From: Marinobacter flavimaris
Lineage (GTDB): Bacteria; Pseudomonadota; Gammaproteobacteria; Pseudomonadales; Oleiphilaceae
Reading direction: 5' to 3'
DNA length: 64,000 bases
Assembly: GCF_002933295.1 (NCBI RefSeq)
Contig: NZ_PSSW01000008.1
Location: 62,001-126,000 of the forward strand
A program made the translations under genes and the position numbers. Position 1 is the stretch's first letter; each line of letters begins with the position of its first letter. Shown in pieces: positions 1 to 8,320 of this stretch. The notes beneath the pieces were generated by a model. It was not told the origin of the DNA. It made no database searches and saw nothing but the letters and a program-made list of their open reading frames with translations.

Positions 1-1
1 T

Positions 2-661
2 AGCGTCGATGCCACTGAGTACGCTGGCCAAAAAGCTGGTTACATAGCCGCGTTTAATGATGCAGCTATTCAGAGTGCGATTACGAGCGGCAAGTACGGT
101 AGCATCGCCGTTACTTACGTGGAGTGGTCAGCCAGCAGCCAGCAGGCACAGTTGGTGGACTGGACTTTGATTGATAGTGCTGCCAGTGCCAGTGCTTTTG
201 CAACTGCGATTGACAACACGAGTCGAGCATTCGGCAACACTACTGGCGTCGGATCAGCTATTCAGTATTCCGCGGGTCTGTTTAGTTTCAATGACATGGA
301 CAATGCCAAGTATGTGGGTGACCGAAAGGTTATTGATATTTCTGGCGACGGCCAGAATAATACCGGCATTTCCCCGTCGACCGCTCGCGATGCTGCATTA
401 TTGGCAGGCGTAACCACCATCAATGCAATTGCAATTCAAAGTCTCTCTCTTGAGACCTATTTCGAAAATAATGTGATTGGTGGGGCCAATGCCTTTGCAA
501 CTTTCGCGGCCGACTTTGAGGATGATTTTTCGCAAGCTATCAAGGATAAAATTTTCCGCGAAGTTACTGACAAACCGGTCCCAGAGCCCGCAACCTTTGG
601 CCTGCTCGGCCTTGGTCTGGCAGGGCTGGCGTTTGCCCGTCGTCGTAAGCTGGCCAGCTGA
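2..661 (+). CDS. DUF1194 (VWA-like) secreted protein with PEP-CTERM anchor, 5' end outside window
   Basis: The reading frame is open from base 2, so the N-terminus lies upstream; 219 residues are visible. The segment VIDISGDGQNN is the hallmark of DUF1194, a von Willebrand factor A-like family. The C-terminus has the full PEP-CTERM sorting signal: VPEPAT, a hydrophobic stretch of about 15 residues, then an RRR cluster. In known systems such proteins are exported, cut and anchored or released by an exosortase, often with exopolysaccharide production. No exosortase gene is in this window, so the processing enzyme must be encoded elsewhere. A strong terminator follows 30 bases after the stop codon. 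The ligand and role are unknown. Confidence 0.85.
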   Translation, partial: SVDATEYAGQKAGYIAAFNDAAIQSAITSGKYGSIAVTYVEWSASSQQAQLVDWTLIDSAASASAFATAIDNTSRAFGNTTGVGSAIQYSAGLFSFNDMDNAKYVGDRKVIDISGDGQNNTGISPSTARDAALLAGVTTINAIAIQSLSLETYFENNVIGGANAFATFAADFEDDFSQAIKDKIFREVTDKPVPEPATFGLLGLGLAGLAFARRRKLAS

Positions 662-692
662 AGCATATAGCAAAATTGCGCAAGACTTGAGA

Positions 693-720
693 CCCTCCTT
701 AATTGGAGGGTTTTTTGTTT
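693..720 (+). terminator. Rho-independent terminator of the PEP-CTERM gene
   Basis: Perfect 6-bp stem CCCTCC/GGAGGG with a 6-nt loop (TTAATT), followed directly by TTTTTT. It lies 31 bases after the stop codon. Confidence 0.85.
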
Positions 721-737
721 CTGCGTATGCCGAACAT

Positions 738-767
738 AAAAAAGCCGATGCGGTTGAGGGCATCGGC
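738..767 (-). terminator. Rho-independent terminator reading leftward
   Basis: Perfect 8-bp inverted repeat GCCGATGC/GCATCGGC with an 8-nt loop. On the minus strand it is followed by TTTTTT, so it stops transcription coming from the right. The first real gene to the right (1083) is on the plus strand. This terminator therefore implies a minus-strand transcript from the 770-1000 interval, consistent with the small broken ORF at 819-966. Confidence 0.6.
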
Positions 768-818
768 AAAGCTCGGCATATCAAGCGGGGTTGCCTGAAG
801 GCACTCCCGCCACTATTG

Positions 819-966
819 CTAGAGCAAATACAGGGCCAGTTGAATTAAATGCCGACAAAACAGTCGTTTGAGATTCAACTTATCTGCAAAGTCCTGTTCC
901 GTTGCGATATCCTCTGCGACCCTGTCAAATAACTCGACACTCGCCAGCTTGTTTTATTCCCGCCAT
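819..966 (-). pseudogene. Small minus-strand ORF, apparently frameshifted (about 48 residues)
   Basis: On the minus strand an ATG at 966, preceded by GGAAAA, starts MAGIKQ and then runs out of frame. One extra base shifts it into a frame reading LASVELFDRVAEDIATEQ and on to RHLIQLALYLL, with a stop at 819-821. Composition after the shift is protein-like (amphipathic, few rare residues). A leftward terminator sits 52 bases downstream. It could be a decayed small gene, a sequencing error, or a gene starting at CTG (945-947). No family is recognised. This is the only gene-like content found in the 421-base gap 662-1082 apart from the terminators and GTTAC repeats. Confidence 0.3.
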
Positions 967-1004
967 GCGTTTTCCAATTGGTGATCTGGATACCGTTCTT
1001 GTCG

Positions 1005-1061
1005 GTTACCAAGTGTTACGCTTTCTGCCGATCTGTTACAGAACTTTGCACTCGTTACAGA
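1005..1061 (+). promoter_or_regulatory. Phased GTTAC repeats upstream of the TPR/ExbBD operon
   Basis: GTTAC occurs at 1005, 1015, 1035 and 1054, i.e. at spacings of 10, 20 and 19 bases, all on nearly the same face of the helix; the last two are GTTACAGA. Direct repeats with a 10-11 base period are typical binding sites of OmpR/PhoB-family response regulators. No convincing -10/-35 pair was found next to them. The link to a response regulator is inference. Confidence 0.35.
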
Positions 1062-1082
1062 GGCTAAAAGGGCAGGAGGCTT

Positions 1083-1631
1083 ATGGTCGGCATACAAAAA
1101 TTACAAAGCGGCCGGATTTCACTTCAAAAGGTAATCAGCATTGCGGTACTGGTTCCGGTGTTGCTCGCGGCTAAAACCTCGGTTGCAGCGGGGCTTGACG
1201 AGGAACTGGAGGAGCTGAGCGCAAAAGTAGCCAGTCACTCTGAAGACGTATTTGCGCTCGAGCAGAAAGTTCTTCATCCAGCCAACACCAGACTGGCAGT
1301 TTTCCTGACACTTCAAAGCCGGGATGCGCTCGATCTTGATTCCGTCGAGCTCTTCGTGAATGGCCAGCCTGTCGCTTCCCACCTGTATTCCGATAGAGAG
1401 CGGACATCGCTAGAACGCGGTGGAATCCAGCAGTTGTTCACCGGGAACCTGGAAAACGGCGAGCATGAGTTGAAAACGGTGATTACCGCTCGCTCTGCCG
1501 ATGATGATTTCGTGCGGCGGGAATCCACCCATAAGTTCAGAAAACGCCCCGGCGTGCTTCGTTTGCAGATGAGTCTGGAAGCCCGGGCGCCCGATTACGA
1601 ACCTCGGGTTTCTTTCGTGGAGTGGGAGTAG
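1083..1631 (+). CDS. Predicted exported protein, first gene of the TPR/ExbBD operon
   Basis: 182 residues. The N-terminal 36 residues form a signal peptide or anchor (hydrophobic VISIAVLVPVLLAA, probable cut after SVAA). A short acidic helix ELEELSAKVASHSEDVFALE follows, then a beta-rich domain (LFVNGQPVASHLY, GEHELKTVITARS) resembling a periplasmic Ig-like or adhesion fold. AGGAGG lies 3 bases before the ATG, a slightly short spacing. The stop is 6 bases before the next gene. I do not recognise the family. Position at the head of the ExbB/ExbD operon suggests a periplasmic partner of that complex. Confidence 0.75.
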   Translation: MVGIQKLQSGRISLQKVISIAVLVPVLLAAKTSVAAGLDEELEELSAKVASHSEDVFALEQKVLHPANTRLAVFLTLQSRDALDLDSVELFVNGQPVASHLYSDRERTSLERGGIQQLFTGNLENGEHELKTVITARSADDDFVRRESTHKFRKRPGVLRLQMSLEARAPDYEPRVSFVEWE

Positions 1632-1637
1632 GGCGCC

Positions 1638-3044
1638 ATGATGCTCCGGGTCCTCCTGCTTGTGTTACCTCTGACTGTTTCCGGCTTTTCCGGGGCGGCC
1701 ACGCCGGCAATGCCGGATGATGTCCTTTCTGGTCTCAAGCAATTCCGGCAGGCGGGAGAAGTCAGCGTGGATCTTGGGGACGGACGACAGCAAGCGCTCT
1801 ATGAAGATGCTGAGAGGGCACGAGCCGAAGGCCGCACCGATGAGGCCGGGCGCATCCTGGCCGGTATGAAAGAGGGCTACTGGGCGGCTCTGGGATACCT
1901 CAATCTTGCCAGTGATTACGCGAAATCCGATCTTAACCCGGCCAGAGCGCTGGTTGCTCTGCGGGTTGCGTTAGCCATGTCCGATGGTGACGCCGATTCC
2001 GAGCGTAGCCAGCATCTGGAGAATAATCTGTTGGTACGTGCGGGCTACCTTGCCTACCAGCACGGCGAATTCGATAAAGCGATCGGCTTTCTGGAGAAGG
2101 TCGATCTCGACAGTTTCAACACGCCGCGGGCCCTTTACCTTCACGGCTTGGCGCTGACAGAAAAAGGCAATCACCGGGCCGCCATGCAGAGCTGGCATCG
2201 AGCCAGGAAATATCCTTTGGCCTACCCGGGAGTTGCCGACGCATGGATAGGGATGGGGCGCGGCTACGATCTCTCCGGCTATCTCGGGCAGGCTGGAGAA
2301 GCCTACCTTGCGGCCAACGCTGCGTTCGAGAGTGAACGGGTCACGCTTCGTAAACTTGCCGGCAAGATTCGCGAACAGGGCGCCTACAAAACCCTGGTGG
2401 AAGATGCCAGGGAAACCGGGGTTGACTGGTTTCTTGCCGACAGCCGCACCTTGACTCAACCGCGAATGGCCTATCTGTTGGGCTTCATGGAGGGTCCGGA
2501 GGCGCAGAGGGCGGCGGGGCGTGTCGTGGCTCTTCGCACCATGGCGGCAAAGCTGGATCGCCACGGTCATGATCTGCAGGTGTTCGGGGGAGCGCTTGAA
2601 GACAAACTCGCCGGCATGCAGAACCCGTTCGCCGATCAAAGCAAAATGGATCTCTCCGCACGGGGCAAGGATCTGAGTGCCAGCCTGGAGAGTTTGGCCA
2701 ATCAAGCCGATCCCGACCAGCAAGCCCGTATTCGCTCCCTTCATAAAACGCTGGCCGACACACAGGCCAGACTGGAACAGGTCCAGGCCAGGGGATCCCG
2801 GCAGCCGGAAACGCTGGATCGATTGCGTCGTGAAGCCCTTGCGCTGGAAAGGCGAAACGAGGTGCTGTTATCGGCTGTTCGTCAGTTGCTTGAAAGGTGC
2901 GAGTCGGCGCTGGACAAACTGGCACTTGAGTATGTCGAAGCCAGAGATCAGCAGATGGCCTTTGCGCTGGACAAAACCGAACAGCAAATTGCGCATCTTT
3001 ACGAATATCTCGCCCTTCAGAGCCTGGAGGAGACGCAGCCATGA
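1638..3044 (+). CDS. Exported TPR protein with C-terminal coiled coil
   Basis: 468 residues. The signal peptide ends near residue 20 (GFSGAA). Repeated helical pairs over about residues 50-260 (YLAYQHGEFDKAIGFLEKV, LYLHGLALTEKGNHRAA) have the TPR pattern. The last 130 residues are highly charged, heptad-rich coiled coil (QARIRSLHKTLADTQARLEQ). The gene overlaps the next by 4 bases (ATGA), so the two are translationally coupled. An ATG-ATG pair at the start leaves one residue of ambiguity. Probably a periplasmic scaffold of the ExbB/ExbD machine; no named function. Confidence 0.85.
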   Translation: MMLRVLLLVLPLTVSGFSGAATPAMPDDVLSGLKQFRQAGEVSVDLGDGRQQALYEDAERARAEGRTDEAGRILAGMKEGYWAALGYLNLASDYAKSDLNPARALVALRVALAMSDGDADSERSQHLENNLLVRAGYLAYQHGEFDKAIGFLEKVDLDSFNTPRALYLHGLALTEKGNHRAAMQSWHRARKYPLAYPGVADAWIGMGRGYDLSGYLGQAGEAYLAANAAFESERVTLRKLAGKIREQGAYKTLVEDARETGVDWFLADSRTLTQPRMAYLLGFMEGPEAQRAAGRVVALRTMAAKLDRHGHDLQVFGGALEDKLAGMQNPFADQSKMDLSARGKDLSASLESLANQADPDQQARIRSLHKTLADTQARLEQVQARGSRQPETLDRLRREALALERRNEVLLSAVRQLLERCESALDKLALEYVEARDQQMAFALDKTEQQIAHLYEYLALQSLEETQP

Positions 3045-5848
3045 TGAAACCATTCGCGGGCTTGTGCCTCTGCTTGATGTTGGTGGTGCCGGCTGCAGCC
3101 CAGGAAGCCTTTCGTGTAGAGCTTGGGCGGGACGGAGAGACGATCGGGGACATGCGACCGGTGTTTCTTACTTTTGAAAGCAGGCCTATGCCGGCGATCT
3201 CGCCTTCGGAAGTGGCCCGGCGCTACCATCGCCTGTTCAGGACATCGGACGAGCCTGAGGTTCGGATCGATGCCCTCAACCGGCTGAGCAACATCAGGGA
3301 TCGGTCAGGATCAGACGTTGGCTTGTCGGCGTCTGAAGAAGAACAGGTCTACAGCGAGGCCATCAGCAGCTATGAGTCTATTCTCGAGCGAGGTTCCTAT
3401 GGCGGGAGGCTTGACGAGCTGCTGTACCAGATGGCCAAGGCCCATGCTCTGACGGGGCAGCAGGATGCTTCAATCCAGAGGTTGAAACAGCTGGTCGGGT
3501 TATATCCGAAATCCCCTCTTGTGCCAGAGGCCAGGTTCCGATTGGCTGAATCCGCCTTCGCAGCCGGACGCTACACAGAAGCGGAAACCGGCTATCTGCA
3601 CCTCGTTAATTCAGACGCTGGTGGAGAGCTGGGCATCAAGGCCAGATACATGCTCGGTTGGAGCCAGTTCAAACAGGGGCCGTCTGCGTGGAGCAGGGCC
3701 GCAGCGACCTTTATCAGAGTTCTGGATGAGTTCCTGCCGAGCGCACAGAGCCTGGGGTCAGTCAGCGATTCGAGCGTTGATACCATCGATGACACGTTTC
3801 GGGTGCTTGCCCTGATGGCTGCCCGAAACAGCGGTACGGACACCCTTATTGCCTGGCTGGATGGGAGCCGGCCCCACCACTGGGAACATCTCCTGTTCGA
3901 TCGGCTGGCCGATTACTACGCGGTGAAGGGCGAGACCATCGCCAGTGTTGCTGCCAATCAGGCCTTTATTGACTATTCGCCCAGTCACCGTGCTGTGCCT
4001 GCCTTCCGGTTACAGATAGTGGATGTGTGGCAAGCGGCTGGTGATCCGGAGCAGGTTCGCAATGCCCGTGCGGAGTTCGTCGCCAGCTACAGCCAGGATT
4101 CCGCTTACGCCGCTCTGACTGGTGAACAGAAGAATAAATGGCTGAGTTACAGCAAACGGTTGGCGGATTACCACTATGACCTGGCCACACGATTGGTGGA
4201 ACAGGGCCGGGTGGCGAAGGCTGAATCCGCTTTTGCTGAGGCAGCGGTTTATTACGCACACCTGGCTCCGAGGTTTGATCAGAGCGGCGAAATGCTTCGC
4301 CTTGCTGGTGATGCCTGGCTGCAGGCGAGGGATTTTCCGAAAGCGTTGACGAATTTTCGCAGAGCAGCTTATGAGTCGCCCGGTTACAGCGAGGCTGCCG
4401 ATGCTGCCTGGGCTGCTGTTGCTCTGTTGAGAAACAGTCTTGACCGGCCGACCACTGTGTCTGCCTTTCAACCCGAACTGAAGGATGTTTCCAATGAGGC
4501 CAACCGCTTTAGTGGACGTTTCAAAGGGGATAGCCGGATTCCCGGCCTGATGGCAGATCTCGCTGCCCGGTGGCTGGCCGCCGGCGACCATCAGCTGGCG
4601 TTGGATTATGGTTCGCGGGTATTAACTGCGCCCACTGCGTCTCCGGCAGAGCGATACGCGGCATGGCAGGTTATGGCCCGGATACGCCAGGAAGAGGGCG
4701 ACTATGGTCTGGCGGAGCGTGCCTGGGGCCAGGCGCTGAATCTTGCCGAAAGTGAACGGCTCGCAAACGTGACCGAAGAGCAGATCTCAGCCATTCGGAA
4801 GCAACTGGCGACGTCCGTCTATCGGCAGGCAGAGCTCGCGGTATCCAGTGGCAGGCTCGGAGAGGCCGTTGGGCACTTCCGACGGGTTGATTCGGTGCTA
4901 CCAGGTTCGGACGTTGCCATCCGTGCGCGCTACGACGCGGCCAACACCTTGCTCAAAGCATCGGACTGGAGCGCTGCCGTCGGCGATCTGCAGAGTTTTC
5001 GCGCCGATTTTCCCCAACATGAGCTGACTGCCGGCATCAGTGAAAAGCTGGTACATGCCTGGATTCAGTCTGATGAACCCACCCGCGCGGCGTCAGAATT
5101 ATTGCAGGCCGCCGACAATCACGCTAACCCATGGCACCTGAAGTTGCGGGCTGCGGAATTGTTGAATCAAGCCGGGAATGTAGCGGAACGAAATGCCCTT
5201 TACAGGGATTACCTTGCAACGGCTCCGAAGGCAGAGAGCGGGGCCGAACATGAACAGCTCCAGACATTCCGGCATCGCCTGGTAGAAACCGGCGAAAATC
5301 CCGATGCCTGGAGGGAAGTACTGGTCCAGTCAGAGCTGGACAGCACCTGGCACACCGCCGACACCCTTGAGTGGGCCTCCCGGTCGTCACTGGTGCTCGG
5401 TGCCCGTGCGGCTGCAGTGTTTACCAGCATCAGACTGAGCCAGCCGCTGGAACATTCTCTGGCGCGCAAGCAAAAGGCGCTGGAATCGGCTCGACAGAGA
5501 TTCCTGGATGCCGAAGCTCTGGGCGGCGAGCGAGTTCTGTCTGAATCGCTGTTCCGACGGGCCGAACTCTATCGTGGTCTGGCCAAAGACCTGATGGCAT
5601 CCACGGTTCCGGCGGATTTGAATGAACTGGAGGCGATGCAGTATCAGATGTTACTGGAGGAAGAAGCTTTCCCATTCGAAGACAAAGCCATTCAACTGCA
5701 TACGGAGAACCATCGCCGGATTACGGCCGAGGGGTATGACCCCTGGATAGGACGCAGTCTTGGCGTTCTTGCGGAGCTGCACCCGGGACGTTACGAGCGG
5801 AGTGTTAAGTGGCTTAGCTGGAATATGGAGATCAGGGATGGCGTGTAA
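3041..5848 (+). CDS. Large exported TPR-repeat protein
   Basis: 935 residues. Signal peptide of about 20 residues ending PAAAQ, followed by multiple TPR and Sel1-like helical pairs through the whole chain, for example at about 118-210 (DELLYQMAKAHALTGQQDAS) and 545-700. Proteins of this kind are often labelled 'tetratricopeptide' or, after Myxococcus, 'adventurous gliding motility' proteins. It overlaps the upstream gene by ATGA and the downstream lipoprotein by 11 bases. With its operon it would form the periplasmic superstructure around the proton-driven ExbB/ExbD motor. The motility label is not justified by sequence alone. Confidence 0.85.
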   Translation: MMKPFAGLCLCLMLVVPAAAQEAFRVELGRDGETIGDMRPVFLTFESRPMPAISPSEVARRYHRLFRTSDEPEVRIDALNRLSNIRDRSGSDVGLSASEEEQVYSEAISSYESILERGSYGGRLDELLYQMAKAHALTGQQDASIQRLKQLVGLYPKSPLVPEARFRLAESAFAAGRYTEAETGYLHLVNSDAGGELGIKARYMLGWSQFKQGPSAWSRAAATFIRVLDEFLPSAQSLGSVSDSSVDTIDDTFRVLALMAARNSGTDTLIAWLDGSRPHHWEHLLFDRLADYYAVKGETIASVAANQAFIDYSPSHRAVPAFRLQIVDVWQAAGDPEQVRNARAEFVASYSQDSAYAALTGEQKNKWLSYSKRLADYHYDLATRLVEQGRVAKAESAFAEAAVYYAHLAPRFDQSGEMLRLAGDAWLQARDFPKALTNFRRAAYESPGYSEAADAAWAAVALLRNSLDRPTTVSAFQPELKDVSNEANRFSGRFKGDSRIPGLMADLAARWLAAGDHQLALDYGSRVLTAPTASPAERYAAWQVMARIRQEEGDYGLAERAWGQALNLAESERLANVTEEQISAIRKQLATSVYRQAELAVSSGRLGEAVGHFRRVDSVLPGSDVAIRARYDAANTLLKASDWSAAVGDLQSFRADFPQHELTAGISEKLVHAWIQSDEPTRAASELLQAADNHANPWHLKLRAAELLNQAGNVAERNALYRDYLATAPKAESGAEHEQLQTFRHRLVETGENPDAWREVLVQSELDSTWHTADTLEWASRSSLVLGARAAAVFTSIRLSQPLEHSLARKQKALESARQRFLDAEALGGERVLSESLFRRAELYRGLAKDLMASTVPADLNELEAMQYQMLLEEEAFPFEDKAIQLHTENHRRITAEGYDPWIGRSLGVLAELHPGRYERSVKWLSWNMEIRDGV

Positions 5849-6320
5849 TTCAACGGGGAAAACGAGCCTGCCACTGGCGGCGCTTCTGGTGTTGCTCGTC
5901 GGCTGCGCCGGGCAGGAAGTCCGGCAGCCGGAGAAGCCCATCGGAAAGGATCCGGAACTGGCAGCAAGTTATGAACAGGAGGGGCGGGTGGCCTTCGAAG
6001 AAGGTCGCAAAGGCGCGGCAGTGAATGCATGGCAAAAAGCCGTGGAGCTGGATCCGACCAGGGCGGTGACAGTCAACAACCTGGCGCTCGTTCTAAAGGA
6101 CCAGTACCGATTCGCCGAAGCGGCCAGGCTACTGGAACTGGGCATCAGCCATTCGCCGGATGTGGCCGAGCTGCATTTTAATCTGGCGGTGATTGCCGAG
6201 CTCTATTTGCTGGATCTTCAGACTGCCCTTGAGCATTACAACCGCTACCGGCAGCTGACGGATAAAGAAGACCAGCAGGTGGCTGGCTGGATAGCGGATC
6301 TGGAACGGAGGCTGCAATAA
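5838..6320 (+). CDS. TPR lipoprotein
   Basis: 160 residues from the ATG at 5838, preceded by GGAG; a longer frame from 5760 would bury the signal peptide and is rejected. The lipobox L-V-G-C places the acylated cysteine at residue 23. Ala at +2 predicts outer-membrane sorting rather than inner-membrane retention. The mature part holds two to three TPR units (EGRVAFEEGRKGAAVNAWQ, LHFNLAVIAELYLLD). It is the likely outer-membrane anchor of the operon's complex, comparable in layout to the TPR lipoproteins of pilus and gliding systems. It ends exactly where the next gene begins. Confidence 0.85.
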   Translation: MACNSTGKTSLPLAALLVLLVGCAGQEVRQPEKPIGKDPELAASYEQEGRVAFEEGRKGAAVNAWQKAVELDPTRAVTVNNLALVLKDQYRFAEAARLLELGISHSPDVAELHFNLAVIAELYLLDLQTALEHYNRYRQLTDKEDQQVAGWIADLERRLQ

Positions 6321-6668
6321 ATGGCTGATATCCGCAAAACTGCCAAAGTCGTTTTACGCGTACTGGCGATGGTTGGCCTCCAGTTAATGCTCCTCAACCC
6401 GGCGCAGGCGGATCAGGACGAAGCGAACCGGCTGGCTGTTGAGGGTATATCCGCCAGCCTCGGCGAAGACGAGCCGCGGGTACTCTACATTCTGCCCTGG
6501 CAAGCCCCAAGCCTGCCAAAACGACCAAGGGCGGACCTGAATGACGAGGCGCCGGAACTGGTCCGGCCGGTGGATCCAGTCGTCCTCGAGCGTCACCGTT
6601 TGTTTCGTGAAAACCTTAATCCTCTCATCCTGAGCCCTGTTGGAGACTCAGGCCTGGCCGAGCAATAA
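6321..6668 (+). CDS. Small exported protein of unknown family
   Basis: 115 residues. A signal peptide with a long hydrophobic core (VLRVLAMVGLQLMLL) ends NPAQA, leaving a mature protein of about 85 residues. The mature chain contains YILPWQAPSLPKRPRADL and is rich in Pro, Arg and Asp. No domain is recognised. It sits between the TPR lipoprotein and the exbB-like gene with no gap, so it is probably a periplasmic accessory subunit of the same machine. Confidence 0.75.
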   Translation: MADIRKTAKVVLRVLAMVGLQLMLLNPAQADQDEANRLAVEGISASLGEDEPRVLYILPWQAPSLPKRPRADLNDEAPELVRPVDPVVLERHRLFRENLNPLILSPVGDSGLAEQ

Positions 6669-6681
6669 CCGGAGAACAATC

Positions 6682-7308
6682 ATGCTGGACACGATCGTAC
6701 GTTTTTTCCAGGAAGGTGGGCCCTTCATGTACCCCATCGCCATTGTCCTGGCATTGGGGTTGGCGATTACTCTGGAGCGGTTCTTCTACCTCTCTGCGGT
6801 ACGGCGGCGAAACCGGATTGCCTTTGAGCGGGGCATCCTGCCGCTGCTGAGGAAGCGGGATTACCAGCGAGCCATGAAAGCAGCCACAAACTCAGACAGT
6901 GCGATTGCCTCAATCATGGGGGCAGGCATCGGCCGTCTGCTGAGCAACAGCCGTAGGGAGGATATTGAGTACGCCATGGAAGAAGGCTTGATGGAAGTGC
7001 TGCCACGCCTGGAAAAGCGTACCCAATATCTGGCAACCCTGGCCAACATCGCCACGTTGCTCGGCCTGCTGGGAACCATTATTGGTCTGATTGCTGCGTT
7101 TACTGCCGTGGCGGCGGCAGATCCTTCCCAGAAGGCCAGTCTGTTGTCCGAAAGTATTTCCGTGGCCATGAATACCACGGCTTTCGGCCTGATGTCGGCC
7201 ATTCCGTTACTCATGTTTCATGCGGTACTACAGACCCGAACCAATGAGATTGTCGACAGCTTTGAAATGGCCGGCGTCAAGTTGCTGAACATTGTGTCTG
7301 AAGCATGA
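6682..7308 (+). CDS. MotA/TolQ/ExbB-family proton channel subunit
   Basis: 208 residues from the ATG at 6682 (GGAG 7 bases upstream). Three membrane segments are seen: about residues 13-33 (FMYPIAIVLALGLAITLERF), 125-147 (LGLLGTIIGLIAAF) and 165-190 (NTTAFGLMSAIPLLMF). The Gly-rich LGLLGTIIGLI stretch and the NTTAFGL motif are the family core lining the proton path. Such pentameric channels pair with ExbD/TolR/MotB-type proteins to convert proton motive force into mechanical work. Followed by two ExbD genes with 4-base overlaps. This is not the tolQ of the tol-pal operon: tolA, tolB and pal are absent. Confidence 0.93.
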   Translation: MLDTIVRFFQEGGPFMYPIAIVLALGLAITLERFFYLSAVRRRNRIAFERGILPLLRKRDYQRAMKAATNSDSAIASIMGAGIGRLLSNSRREDIEYAMEEGLMEVLPRLEKRTQYLATLANIATLLGLLGTIIGLIAAFTAVAAADPSQKASLLSESISVAMNTTAFGLMSAIPLLMFHAVLQTRTNEIVDSFEMAGVKLLNIVSEA

Positions 7309-7835
7309 GACGCCGTCACCGCAGGCTAAGCGTATCGCCGGAGCTGGATATTACCGCCTTTCTTAATCTGATGATTGTGCTGGTACCTGTCCTGTTGCTC
7401 GGCATGGTATTCAGTCAGGTTCGAATGATCGAGCTGAATTTTCCCGGTATGGACGCCAGGGAAGCCCCGGCGCCCGAAGAGTTCCGTCTCGTGGTTACTT
7501 TGATTCCTGAGGGTATTGAAATCGCCGACAGTGATCGCGGCTTGATCCGTGTGTTGCCGACAGAGGAGGCAGCTCAAGACTTCGAAGGCCTGCGTCAGGT
7601 CCTTCGGCAGATAAAAAACCGGGTTCCCGAGAAGACCGATGTGGTTCTGGAAGTCGGGCCAGACATTGATTACCAGACACTGATCACGGCCATGGATACG
7701 GTCCGTTCTTATCCGGCTGTGGTTGCGGCCAGCCTGGTTGAGGGAGAGCTGTTTCCTGATGTCTCACTGATGGATGCGCCGGCAGACCGAAAGCTTGCGG
7801 CGAATGCCAGGCTTGAATCCGGGGAGGGAGTATGA
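7305..7835 (+). CDS. ExbD/TolR-family protein, first of two
   Basis: 176 residues. A short basic cytoplasmic tail (MRRRHRRLS), then one membrane helix at about 17-38 preceded by the essential Asp (LDITAFLNLMIVLVPVLLL, Asp15), which carries protons in this family. The periplasmic part (about 40-176) has the ExbD/TolR fold pattern, including VLEVGPDIDYQTLITAMDTV. Start overlaps the exbB-like gene by ATGA. Confidence 0.92.
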   Translation: MRRRHRRLSVSPELDITAFLNLMIVLVPVLLLGMVFSQVRMIELNFPGMDAREAPAPEEFRLVVTLIPEGIEIADSDRGLIRVLPTEEAAQDFEGLRQVLRQIKNRVPEKTDVVLEVGPDIDYQTLITAMDTVRSYPAVVAASLVEGELFPDVSLMDAPADRKLAANARLESGEGV

Positions 7836-8320
7836 AGACCTCGCGTAAGGCCAAAAGAATTCGTCGACATTACGGCCGTATGAAGAAGCCTGGGGGCCTG
7901 AACCTGGTGTCCCTGATGGACATCTTCACGATCCTGGTTTTCTTCCTGATGGTGAATTCGTCGGATGTGAAAGTGATGCAGAACACCGCGGACGTGCCAC
8001 TGCCAAAGTCCACGGCGCAACAGGAGGCCGTTGAGAGCCTGACAGTCCAGATAACGGGCAATGCCATTCTCGTTCAGGGCAGCGAAGTTGCAAGACTGGA
8101 GGGTATTGAGATTGGTGATACCTATATCACAGGGCTTTCGGAAGAGCTTTCCTGGCGTCGCAGTCGCTGGTCTGAAATTCCCGAGGAGGGGCTTGATGTA
8201 ACCATCATGGCGGGTCGCGACACCGACTACCGATTGCTTCGCAAGGTCATGCAGACCTGTGTTGATGAGCAATACCGGCAGGTGCGGCTTGCTGTGGATC
8301 GGGAGGTCCGAAATGGCTGA
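7832..8320 (+). CDS. ExbD/TolR-family protein, second of two
   Basis: 162 residues. A very basic N-terminal tail of about 20 residues, then the motif SLMDIFTILVFFLMVN with the key Asp at residue 30. The periplasmic domain ends VTIMAGRDTDYRLLRKVMQT, matching the ExbD/TolR end strand and helix. Two different ExbD proteins next to one ExbB is the arrangement seen in gliding and AgmX-type systems, where a hetero-pair fills the channel pore. Overlaps the next gene by 8 bases. Confidence 0.92.
   Translation: MKTSRKAKRIRRHYGRMKKPGGLNLVSLMDIFTILVFFLMVNSSDVKVMQNTADVPLPKSTAQQEAVESLTVQITGNAILVQGSEVARLEGIEIGDTYITGLSEELSWRRSRWSEIPEEGLDVTIMAGRDTDYRLLRKVMQTCVDEQYRQVRLAVDREVRNG

Noticed and set aside
3041..5848. 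Calling the TPR proteins gliding-motility proteins
   Set aside because: The resemblance is of general TPR architecture only; no motility function can be read from the sequence.
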